Source: Vibrio gigantis (lineage in GTDB: Bacteria; Pseudomonadota; Gammaproteobacteria; Enterobacterales; Vibrionaceae). From it: 64,000 bases of DNA. The DNA lies in NCBI RefSeq assembly GCF_024347515.1, contig NZ_AP025492.1, positions 2,914,001 through 2,978,000 of the forward strand, written 5' to 3'. Shown piece after piece: positions 44,832-53,205 of this stretch. The position numbers were made by a program, and so were the translations under genes. The notes below the pieces were generated by a model, which saw only the letters and a list, made by a program, of their open reading frames with translations, was not told the DNA's origin and did no database searches. Within the stretch, counting starts at the first letter, position 1, and each line of letters opens with the position of its first letter.

Positions 44832-44922
44832 CCCTATCTTAATGCGTGATGCTCTTATTGCTCTAGTTTTGGGCAACGGAGCCTTCAAAGCTCTGAATGA
44901 CTAACAAATAGGTTATTTGAGA

Positions 44923-45291
44923 CTAGTAACCTAAAAAATCCATCCAACGTTCGATGAGTAGCTCGAAGTCGTCGATTCCACAGCTTGCTTGGCTTTCACA
45001 GTTATAGAAGTCAAACTCACTGCCCTCTTCCATCTCTTGCTCATGTGCAAGCACGTTTTCTTGGATCGTTACTTCATCTTCATTGATCGCAAGGCTAATC
45101 TCTTTGCCAAGCAACGTCACTTCATTACTCAGATCCTGTCGAGATTGCTCAATCAACGCTATTACATGATCTAATTTCTGCTTATCTTTGCCGATCTCTT
45201 CTTGAAGCCAGCGGCCAACGATCTCGTGTCCCATACTGCACTTTACATAGTACTCGCCCATTAAAGTGTTTCTTGTAAATTCAAATTCCAT
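44923..45291 (-). CDS. yacL: YacL/UPF0231 family protein
   Basis: The ATG at 45291 (GGAG five bases upstream) gives 122 residues, close to E. coli YacL (120). The family start MEFEFTRNTLMGEYYVKCSMGHEIVGRW and the acidic segment EQEMEEGSEFDFYNCESQASCGIDDF are recognisable. The protein is small, acidic and cytoplasmic, with no signal or membrane segment. Its biochemical role is unknown. The neighbour acnB is also next to yacL in E. coli, so the pairing is old. Confidence 0.88.
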   Translation of the reverse strand: MEFEFTRNTLMGEYYVKCSMGHEIVGRWLQEEIGKDKQKLDHVIALIEQSRQDLSNEVTLLGKEISLAINEDEVTIQENVLAHEQEMEEGSEFDFYNCESQASCGIDDFELLIERWMDFLGY

Positions 45292-45393
45292 AAAGGCTCC
45301 GCGCACTAATGACAGATAGGGTTAAAAATGAGGCGAGAGTATATAGCGAAGTGCTTAAGAGGTCGAGTCGCTCGTCACCGAACATTCAGACAT

Positions 45394-45417
45394 AAAAAAC
45401 GCCTACCGAAGTAGACG
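45394..45417 (-). terminator. Intrinsic terminator downstream of acnB
   Basis: On the minus strand CGTCTAC-TTCG-GTAGGCG-TTTTTT forms a 7-bp stem (one G-U pair) with a stable TTCG tetraloop. It ends the acnB transcript about 175 bases after the stop codon, so everything between is 3' untranslated RNA. Confidence 0.88.
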
Positions 45418-45430
45418 CTCTATCATTTGG

Positions 45431-45573
45431 GTTCCTCTAAATAGTTGGAGTGGCAGCTAGGCGACAAGTACGTTCATCCCTATGAGCATAGAAGCTCTAT
45501 GCGATTAGGGCGGCCGGCGTTCCGGTGAACGTACGCAGTCAACAACGCTGTCGCTACAAATATGACGAGGAAC
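45431..45573 (-). ncRNA. 143-bp branched, inverted-repeat element at the end of acnB
   Basis: Nested complementary arms: GTTCCTC/GAGGAAC (45431-45437 with 45567-45573), GCGACA/TGTCGC and GTACGTTCA/TGAACGTAC (45468-45476 with 45526-45534). Inside are two branches: CCCTA/TAGGG plus GCATAGA/TCTATGC, and CCGG/CCGG. The result is a long stem ending in a three-way junction. Its outer arm overlaps the acnB stop codon, and a terminator follows at 45417-45394. It could be a stable 3' UTR or 3'-derived small RNA, or a MITE-like repeat. I see only the fold, not the function. Confidence 0.55.
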
Positions 45574-48161
45574 TAGGCTGGTTCTTGGAAAATAACCGTA
45601 TCGGCTTTCTCTGTGTACTGACCCATTTTATGGAAGTTCAGGTAACGGTATGTATCAGCAGCCGTTGCATTAATCTTCTCAGCGTACTCTAAGTACTCTT
45701 CTTTCGTTGGGATACGACCTAGAATCGCACCAACAGCAGAAAGTTCAGCAGAAGCTAGATAAACATCCGCACCTGTACCCAAACGGTTCGGGAAGTTACG
45801 TGTAGATGTAGACATTACTGTCGCTTTATCTGCAACACGAGCTTGGTTACCCATACATAGTGAACAGCCAGGAGTTTCGATACGAACTCCAGCACGACCG
45901 AAGATGCCGTAGTAGCCTTCTTCTGTTAGTTGGTCTTTATCCATCTTCGTTGGCGGAGCAACCCATAGGCGAGTGTTTAGAGAACCATTGAACTCTTCAA
46001 GCATCTTACCAGCAGCACGGAAGTGGCCGATATTCGTCATACAAGAACCGATGAACACTTCTTGAATCTCTGTGCCTTGAACGTCAGATAGAAGACGAGC
46101 ATCATCTGGATCGTTTGGTGCACATAGGATTGGTTGATCGATATCAGCAAGGTCAATCTCGATAACGTGCGCGTATTCCGCATCTGAATCAGCAGACAGC
46201 AACTCAGGGTTAGCTAGCCACTCTTCCATTGCTGTAATACGACGTTCGATAGTACGAACATCACCGTAACCTTCAGCGATCATCCACTTCAGCATCACGA
46301 TGTTCGAGTTCAAGTACTCAGAGATAGACTCTTCAGAAAGCTTAACGGTACAACCTGCCGCAGAACGTTCAGCAGATGCATCAGAAAGTTCAAATGCTTG
46401 CTCAACAGATAGGTGCTCAACACCTTCAATTTCTAGTACACGACCAGAGAATTCGTTGATCTTTCCTGCTTTCTCTACGGTTAGTAGACCTTGCTTGATG
46501 CCGTAAAGAGGAATTGCATGAACTAGGTCACGTAGCGTGATACCCGGTTGCATTTCACCTTTAAAACGAACCAAGATAGATTCAGGCATATCAAGAGGCA
46601 TAACGCCTGTTGCAGCAGCAAATGCTACCAAGCCAGAACCCGCAGGGAATGAAATACCTAGAGGGAAACGAGTATGCGAATCACCACCTGTACCTACAGT
46701 ATCAGGAAGAAGCATACGGTTTAGCCATGAGTGGATAACGCCATCACCTGGACGCAGAGAAACACCCGCACGGTTCATGATGAAATCAGGTAGCGTATGG
46801 TGAGTATTTACATCGACTGGTTTCGGGTATGCCGAGGTGTGACAGAAAGACTGCATTACAAGGTCTGCAGAGAAACCAAGACACGCCAGATCTTTAAGCT
46901 CATCACGCGTCATAGGGCCAGTAGTATCTTGAGAACCCACTGTTGTCATTTTAGGTTCACAGTACTGGCCAGCACGTACACCTTCAACGCCGCATGCTTT
47001 ACCAACCATCTTCTGAGCTAGCGTGTAGCCTTTATCAGATGCAGATGGGTCGATTGGTTTAGCAAACAGATCGGTTTCAGCTAGACCTAGAGCATCACGA
47101 GCACGACCAGTTAAGCCACGACCGATGATCAGTGGAATACGACCACCAGCACGCACTTCATCGAGAAGCACTTTGCTTAGCTCAAAGTTTGAAATCACAG
47201 AACCGTTCTTGTGAACAACACCTTCGTACGGGTAGATATCAATGATATCGCCCATATTCATGTCTTGTACGTTCAGTTCAATTGGTAGCGCGCCTGAATC
47301 TTCCATTGTGTTGTAGAAGATTGGTGCAATTTTACCACCAAGACAAACACCACCAGTACGTTTGTTTGGTACAAATGGGATATCTTCCCCCATAAACCAA
47401 AGTACTGAGTTTGTTGCCGATTTACGTGAAGAACCGGTACCAACAACATCACCAACGTAAGCCAATGGGATGCCATCTTTTTGCATTTCTTCAATTTGAT
47501 TGATTGGACCAACGCTACCCTGTTCATCAGGAGTAATGCCATCACGTTCCATCTTCAGCATCGCTTTCGCGTGTACTGGGATATCAGGACGTGACCATGC
47601 ATCAGGCGCTGGAGATAAGTCATCCGTGTTAGTTTCACCGGTAACCTTAAATACTTTAACAGTGATCTTTTCTGCTACTTTATCTTTCGCTGTAAACCAT
47701 TCAGCATCAGCCCAAGATTGAAGTACTTGTTGTGCAGATGCATTACCAGCTTTTGCTTTCTCTTCTACATCATAGAACGCATCAAACATCAGTAAAGTAT
47801 GAGAAAGGGCTTTAACAGCAATTGGAGCAAGCTCAGCATCATCTAGTAGAGATACTAGAGATTCGATGTTGTAACCGCCTTGCATAGTGCCAAGCAGTTC
47901 TGCAGCTTTTGCTTTGCTAACTAGTGGAGAAGCTACTTCACCTTTAGTGATAGCCGTAAGGAAGCCAGCTTTTACGTAAGCAGCTTCATCTACACCCGGT
48001 GGAATGCGATTTTCTAGTAGGTCAAGAATGATTTCTTCTTCACCTTGAGGTGGATTCTTCAGAAGTTCAACTAGGCCAGCTACCTGCTCAGCATCTAGTG
48101 GTTTTGGAACAACTCCTTCGGCGGCACGTTCTTCGACGTGTTTACGGTAGGCTTCAAGCAC
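45573..48161 (-). CDS. acnB: Aconitate hydratase B / 2-methylisocitrate dehydratase
   Basis: The GTG at 48161 is chosen because AGAGG lies 9-13 bases upstream and the product then starts [17 protein letters not shown], aligned with the E. coli N-terminus; another GTG nine codons upstream lacks a ribosome site. It has 862 residues: the AcnB-specific HEAT-like domain 5 first, then domain 4 and domains 1-3. The cluster cysteines lie in [10 protein letters not shown] and [10 protein letters not shown]. It interconverts citrate and isocitrate in the TCA cycle; as an apo-protein AcnB also binds mRNA under iron limitation. Strong codon bias is consistent with high expression. Confidence 0.97.
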   Translation of the reverse strand: MLEAYRKHVEERAAEGVVPKPLDAEQVAGLVELLKNPPQGEEEIILDLLENRIPPGVDEAAYVKAGFLTAITKGEVASPLVSKAKAAELLGTMQGGYNIESLVSLLDDAELAPIAVKALSHTLLMFDAFYDVEEKAKAGNASAQQVLQSWADAEWFTAKDKVAEKITVKVFKVTGETNTDDLSPAPDAWSRPDIPVHAKAMLKMERDGITPDEQGSVGPINQIEEMQKDGIPLAYVGDVVGTGSSRKSATNSVLWFMGEDIPFVPNKRTGGVCLGGKIAPIFYNTMEDSGALPIELNVQDMNMGDIIDIYPYEGVVHKNGSVISNFELSKVLLDEVRAGGRIPLIIGRGLTGRARDALGLAETDLFAKPIDPSASDKGYTLAQKMVGKACGVEGVRAGQYCEPKMTTVGSQDTTGPMTRDELKDLACLGFSADLVMQSFCHTSAYPKPVDVNTHHTLPDFIMNRAGVSLRPGDGVIHSWLNRMLLPDTVGTGGDSHTRFPLGISFPAGSGLVAFAAATGVMPLDMPESILVRFKGEMQPGITLRDLVHAIPLYGIKQGLLTVEKAGKINEFSGRVLEIEGVEHLSVEQAFELSDASAERSAAGCTVKLSEESISEYLNSNIVMLKWMIAEGYGDVRTIERRITAMEEWLANPELLSADSDAEYAHVIEIDLADIDQPILCAPNDPDDARLLSDVQGTEIQEVFIGSCMTNIGHFRAAGKMLEEFNGSLNTRLWVAPPTKMDKDQLTEEGYYGIFGRAGVRIETPGCSLCMGNQARVADKATVMSTSTRNFPNRLGTGADVYLASAELSAVGAILGRIPTKEEYLEYAEKINATAADTYRYLNFHKMGQYTEKADTVIFQEPA

Positions 48162-48324
48162 GACTTTTTTCCTCTCATTGCGGTTCACTTCTTCCCTTCA
48201 TAATTGTTAGTAAAATAAAGAAGTGAACATCCTTGGAAACTTGGCTCTCCATTGCCATTTTTGTCATTCAATTTGTATTGATGAGCGGCGTCATAGAGGC
48301 CAAACTGTGGGCGGTAGAATAGCA

Positions 48325-48340
48325 AATTTAACGTTAAATT
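48325..48340. promoter_or_regulatory. 16-bp perfect palindrome in the acnB upstream region
   Basis: AATTTAACGTTAAATT is fully self-complementary and lies about 165-180 bases upstream of acnB, in the 272-bp gap before the patatin gene's 3' end. It could be an operator or simply part of a convergent 3' region; no known consensus is assigned. Confidence 0.4.
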
Positions 48341-48433
48341 AAAATCTTATCATTTTGACCAACATAGCAAGTTAAGACGAAAGTCCCACTATTTTTGCCT
48401 AATTACGCACTTAAATGGCGACTCTACGCATGA

Positions 48434-50767
48434 TTATTTGTAAGAGGTTCCTACAATCAAGTAAACCGAATCGAAGTTATCTTCAGTTCGGCCATAAGCT
48501 AAAATGATCGGCCCGATCGGTGAATCGACACCGGCGAAAACAGAACCCGCGGTATACATTGGCGCTTCATCAATACTCAAATCATTGTTCGACCAAACAC
48601 CACCATGCTCAATGGATGCTCCAACGTAGAATGGTGATTCAAAGAGGCCAAAGTCATTTTCAAACCACTTATATCGATAGATAAGGCTCGTATAGGCCAA
48701 GTTCTGGCCAATCATACTATTCCTTGGGATACCAGACAGGTTTAGAAAGCCACCAAGCTCTCTGGGATCGATAGGGAAAACTGAATTTTTACTCTCTACA
48801 ATGCCATAATCAAGCTTTGCGACTAAAGTATGCTTCTCAATACTCTTTGCTGCCATGAAATTAGCCGAAAACTCATAAACAGTATCGCTCTCAGACGTTA
48901 ACTCTGTGTCGTTAATAGAAGTATCATTCTGAAAATCATCATGAGAAACAAGGTATTCTAAATCAACAAAATAGCCTTCAGTTGGCAAGCTAAAGTTATC
49001 CAAAGTATCCAATCGATAACTTATAAATCCACCAATACGTGTATAACCACCATTACCTAGCGAAGGTAAAGAAGCAACCTCAACGTTTCCGTCGGTGTAA
49101 CGAGCACCAAATTTCAGCTCTTGCCACAAGGTAGGTTGATAGCCTAATGCTAATTCACCGACATACTCGCTATAGGTCATTGGAAAGTAGTCTTTCGTCA
49201 CGTCCAGAGTAGGTTCTTCAATCTCGTCAATATCTACGGGTAGGTTTTTGTTTTCCTTACTGTAAACAACCGATGCAGAAGTGAACAATTTTTGACTCGA
49301 AAAGAATGGCGAGTAAAGCTCTGCCTCAATTCTTTTATCTGTACCCATCTCGATATTGGTTCTTAGCTCTGCGCCGTGCGAGTTGATATCGGTAAAGTTA
49401 GCAGAGACACCGATTGAGTACTGACTAGTAGTAGAGAAGTCATCTTCAAGAAAGAATCGAAAATTAAGGTAATTGGGGCCCCAAGATTTTTCGTTCACAT
49501 TTACCAGCAGTTGATCCTCACCATCAACGTTGTCAAACTCATAGGTCACCAACTCGAATCTATCTAACGCATAGAGGTCTTGCACTTTAGATTCAATTTC
49601 ACTGGTCTTCAGAACTTCACCTGAATCAAGGTTTAAGCGGTTTTCAATCAGCTTGTCTGAATAGTGAGTGTTGTTGTTGATAACAACTCGGTCAACAATA
49701 GTCTGATCACCGTGCTTGAGCTGCTTTCGAGCTTGCTGTTTATGCTCGATATACTTTTGGTAATCCGCGTTAGAGAGCGACAGTTTAGAAAGCTCCGAGC
49801 TATGCTGGATCGCAGCGTCATAACCAGCTTGGTAGGCCCCCGGCATCTTATCGAATTCTGTAGTTTCCATTTGCCCAACATCTGGTCGCAGGAAAACATC
49901 GTCATCAGTCAATGTTTCAGCTTGCTCCTGAGTGCTGCGTTGGACCAGATAATTAGAAAGTTGGTCAGCTGCCGCTAGAAAATTCGTGAAGTCTTCTTTG
50001 CCTTTGTAATTGGTACTGATATCCACCGCAATGACAATGTCCGCTCCCATCGCTCTGGCAACATCGACTGGCATATTATTGGTGACACCGCCATCAACCA
50101 GCATTCGACCATCTAGGGAATAAGGGGGAAGCGCCCCGGGTACCGACATACTGGCCATCATGGCATCGACAAGATGACCATGATCGATGACCACTTCTTC
50201 AAGTTCGATAATGTCAGTTGCTACTGAACGGTAGGGAATAGCAAGATGGTCAAAAGAGTCGAGTGGAGAGAGGTTACCGGTGGTCTCACGCAGAATACGC
50301 AACATATTCTGACCTTGAACCACACCTTTCCTTGCTTTGATTTCACCCCACCCTAAACCGAGATCGGTGTTCAACTGGTAACGGTCTTCATATTCTTTGT
50401 CACGTACACGGCGATCACTACGGTTAACGCGATCACGATAGCCGCGATTCCAATCAACCGTATAAATAAAGCTCTCAATCTCGTCTGCACTCATCCCTGT
50501 AGCATAAAGGCCACCAACGTATGAGCCCATACTAGTACCAGTAATGTAATCAACCGGGATTTGCATTTCTTCTAGGGCTTTAAGCACTCCAATGTGAGCT
50601 GCACCTTTTGCCCCACCACCAGCAAGAACGACAGCAACGGTTGGCCTTTTATGAGCTTGTTCAGCCTGCTGAGGTTGATCAACCTGTGTCACGGTAGCTG
50701 CAAACAGCTGAAAACTGATCACAGTACCAACAATGCCTAAGCCGCTCACCATCCAACGAGAAATCAT
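48434..50767 (-). CDS. Patatin-like phospholipase fused to POTRA and outer-membrane barrel (PlpD-like, type Vd)
   Basis: The 777-residue protein starts with a signal peptide (to about residue 24). The patatin domain has the oxyanion loop GGGAKG (50-55), nucleophile S79 in GTSMG and catalytic D225 in DGG. A POTRA-like domain follows (about 355-430, VVINNNTHYSDKLIENRLNL), then a BamA-superfamily barrel of about 340 residues ending at the C-terminus. This is the layout of PlpD/type Vd autotransporters. The active-site pair is intact, so lipase activity is expected. It is downstream of mrcB with a 38-bp gap. The substrate and whether the passenger is released are unknown. Confidence 0.88.
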   Translation of the reverse strand: MISRWMVSGLGIVGTVISFQLFAATVTQVDQPQQAEQAHKRPTVAVVLAGGGAKGAAHIGVLKALEEMQIPVDYITGTSMGSYVGGLYATGMSADEIESFIYTVDWNRGYRDRVNRSDRRVRDKEYEDRYQLNTDLGLGWGEIKARKGVVQGQNMLRILRETTGNLSPLDSFDHLAIPYRSVATDIIELEEVVIDHGHLVDAMMASMSVPGALPPYSLDGRMLVDGGVTNNMPVDVARAMGADIVIAVDISTNYKGKEDFTNFLAAADQLSNYLVQRSTQEQAETLTDDDVFLRPDVGQMETTEFDKMPGAYQAGYDAAIQHSSELSKLSLSNADYQKYIEHKQQARKQLKHGDQTIVDRVVINNNTHYSDKLIENRLNLDSGEVLKTSEIESKVQDLYALDRFELVTYEFDNVDGEDQLLVNVNEKSWGPNYLNFRFFLEDDFSTTSQYSIGVSANFTDINSHGAELRTNIEMGTDKRIEAELYSPFFSSQKLFTSASVVYSKENKNLPVDIDEIEEPTLDVTKDYFPMTYSEYVGELALGYQPTLWQELKFGARYTDGNVEVASLPSLGNGGYTRIGGFISYRLDTLDNFSLPTEGYFVDLEYLVSHDDFQNDTSINDTELTSESDTVYEFSANFMAAKSIEKHTLVAKLDYGIVESKNSVFPIDPRELGGFLNLSGIPRNSMIGQNLAYTSLIYRYKWFENDFGLFESPFYVGASIEHGGVWSNNDLSIDEAPMYTAGSVFAGVDSPIGPIILAYGRTEDNFDSVYLIVGTSYK

Positions 50768-50805
50768 TATTTAAACTATCCTTGTCATTCTTTTCTGTTA
50801 CGACT

Positions 50806-53205
50806 TTACCACTGAAAAAGCTTCTTTAGCCACTGTTTTGGTTGACTTTCACAGCTCTTTTTAATGTTTCCACTTTCGTCCCAGACCGGTAGTTTAACCA
50901 CACCATCACAGTCAAATTCTAAAGCCCCTTGAGCGGTTCGAGTAAAACTTGCCGTCGCAATTCCATTAGGCCAAGGCAATATTAACTGCTCTGGTGTTCT
51001 CTGTTTCAGATAATCGGCATAAACACGTAACGCGCCACTGGAGCCCGTTAGTTTAGTTGGCTTATTATCATCACGCCCTAACCAGATGGTTGTTACTTCA
51101 CGGCCATCAACACCCACAAACCAACTGTCTCGGCTGTCGTTACTGGTGCCTGTTTTACCGGCTAAACCAGCCCATGCAAACTGACCTTGTAGGAAGCGTC
51201 CCGTGCCTTCCGACACACCACGCTTCATCGCGTAGGTGGTTAGCCAAGCCGCTTGCTGGTCAACGCTCTGTGATACACGAGGAATCGACTGATACAGAAC
51301 CTCACCATCATTATCAACAACCGAACGAAGCGCAGACAAAGGTGCGATACGGCCAGAGTTGGTAATGGTTTGGTACATCTGTGCCACCTGGAACGGAGTC
51401 AGTGAGAACGAACCCAAAAACATCGACGGCACTGGACGAATCTCATTCTTATCGACACCCAGTTTTCCAATCGTATCGGAGACGCTATCAATGCCTAACT
51501 GCATACCTAAGCGAACCGTAGGTACGTTATAAGACTTAGAAAGCGCCACATACAAGGGCACATCTCCACGGAACTTACGATCGAAATTTCTTGGGCTCCA
51601 CACACTTCCTTTGCTGCCTTTCAAGCTTAATGGCGTATCCATCAATGTTGTTGCAAGTGTGTACTTATCAGGTTGTTCCAATGCGGTTAAGTAGATTGCA
51701 GGCTTAACTAAAGAACCAATAGGACGACTCGCGTTCAAGGCACGGTTAAAGCCATCGTAGCCAGTACGCTTACCACCAACCATAGCTCGAATTTCACCGG
51801 TATTTCTATCCACGGCGATAGCTGCAGCTTCCAGTTTGTTACCTGCGGTTTTAGATAAATCAGGTACCTTGCGAGCAATCGACTTCTCTAACTTGTTCTG
51901 GGAGACAGGATCCAGTGAGGTAAAGACTCGAATCCCTTTTTTTGCTTCAAATCGATCGCCTACATACTTCTTAAGCTCAATGTTTACTTGTTGGAAATAA
52001 GCAGGCTGACGACTAGCAATACGTGGGTTGTCTTGAATATCTAAATCACGACTCGCCGCTTCTTCGTATTGTCGCGGAGTTAATATGTCTTGCTGCATCA
52101 ATAAGCGAAGAACCAGATCTCGTCGAGTCTTAGCACGCTCAGGATAACGGACAGGGTTGTAATACGAAGGTCCTTTCACCATACCCACCAGCAGTGCTAG
52201 CTGATCAATACGGAGCTCTTGAATCGGTTGACCAAAGTACAAGCGAGACGCCAAGCCGAAACCATGAATCGCTTGCCCACCATTTTGGCCAAGATAAACC
52301 TCGTTCAAATAAGCTTCTAAGATACGGTCTTTGCTGTAACGATGATCCAAGATAAGCGCAATGTAGGCCTCTCGAACTTTACGCCACAGTGTGCGTTCAC
52401 TAGATAAGAACAGGTTTTTCGCGAGCTGCTGTGTCAGTGTACTACCACCTTGAACAGTACGTCCGGCCTTGACGTTAACCACCATCGCACGAGCAATCGC
52501 CAAAGGTGAAACCCCATCGTGTTGATAGAAGTTTCGGTCTTCAGTTGCCAATAAGGCATCAACCATTACTTCTGGGAATTGGTTACGTTTTAAAAATAGT
52601 CGTTGCTCATCGTTGCTTTTCTCAAGCATGCCCAGCATTTTCGGTTCAACACGCAAATAACCCATGTCGCCTTTTTTCTCTAGCGACTGGATTCGAGTTA
52701 ATTCATTGCCATTGAAGTGCAACATCACATGGCGGTCAGCTTCCGGCCCATCGACAAACTCGAACGGACGGCGGATCATCTCAATCTTGGTTGAAGAAGA
52801 AGAGTACTCACCGGGATGACGAGGAGCGTTCACCTTACGGTAATTAAGTACATCCAGTTCGTTCTTAACCTGTGTCAAACTCACCGCAGTACCCGGAGAA
52901 AGGTCCAACACGCGAGCATAAACAACGGTAGGTAAATCAAACAATTGACCTTCAAAACGCTGCTTGACCACAGAATCAAGATAAATACCGACGAACAACA
53001 GCAATGCCGCGAGCGCTAAGCCGGCTTTCCAAGACATGCCCCACAGGATCTTCAACCAACCTCTTTTACCAGACTTCTTAGCCTTAGATCTGGACTTTTT
53101 CGCAGCCGCTCTTGGTTTCCTAGGTTTGGCTTTGGTCGCTGGTGACTTCTTTGCTGGCGCTTTTTTAGGTGGTGCCTTTTTTGGCGTTAACATTTTGGTC
53201 ATCAT
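50806..53205 (-). CDS. mrcB: Penicillin-binding protein 1b (bifunctional transglycosylase/transpeptidase)
   Basis: This 799-residue class A PBP begins with a very basic Lys/Pro/Ala cytoplasmic tail and one membrane helix (about 55-75). A UB2H domain follows that in E. coli binds LpoB. The GT51 domain has catalytic Glu in LLATEDRNFYQHDG and GGSTLTQQLAKN. The transpeptidase domain has SxxK in SRPIGSLVKP, SYN and KTGTSND. It polymerises and crosslinks peptidoglycan. Its ATG overlaps the hrpB stop (ATGA), the conserved hrpB-mrcB order. A second Met follows directly and could be the start. Confidence 0.96.
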   Translation of the reverse strand: MMTKMLTPKKAPPKKAPAKKSPATKAKPRKPRAAAKKSRSKAKKSGKRGWLKILWGMSWKAGLALAALLLFVGIYLDSVVKQRFEGQLFDLPTVVYARVLDLSPGTAVSLTQVKNELDVLNYRKVNAPRHPGEYSSSSTKIEMIRRPFEFVDGPEADRHVMLHFNGNELTRIQSLEKKGDMGYLRVEPKMLGMLEKSNDEQRLFLKRNQFPEVMVDALLATEDRNFYQHDGVSPLAIARAMVVNVKAGRTVQGGSTLTQQLAKNLFLSSERTLWRKVREAYIALILDHRYSKDRILEAYLNEVYLGQNGGQAIHGFGLASRLYFGQPIQELRIDQLALLVGMVKGPSYYNPVRYPERAKTRRDLVLRLLMQQDILTPRQYEEAASRDLDIQDNPRIASRQPAYFQQVNIELKKYVGDRFEAKKGIRVFTSLDPVSQNKLEKSIARKVPDLSKTAGNKLEAAAIAVDRNTGEIRAMVGGKRTGYDGFNRALNASRPIGSLVKPAIYLTALEQPDKYTLATTLMDTPLSLKGSKGSVWSPRNFDRKFRGDVPLYVALSKSYNVPTVRLGMQLGIDSVSDTIGKLGVDKNEIRPVPSMFLGSFSLTPFQVAQMYQTITNSGRIAPLSALRSVVDNDGEVLYQSIPRVSQSVDQQAAWLTTYAMKRGVSEGTGRFLQGQFAWAGLAGKTGTSNDSRDSWFVGVDGREVTTIWLGRDDNKPTKLTGSSGALRVYADYLKQRTPEQLILPWPNGIATASFTRTAQGALEFDCDGVVKLPVWDESGNIKKSCESQPKQWLKKLFQW

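Noticed and set aside
45431..45573. Integron attC-like site at the acnB 3' end
   Set aside because: The folded arms do not end in the GTTRRRY / RYYYAAC core sites and there is no cassette or integrase context.
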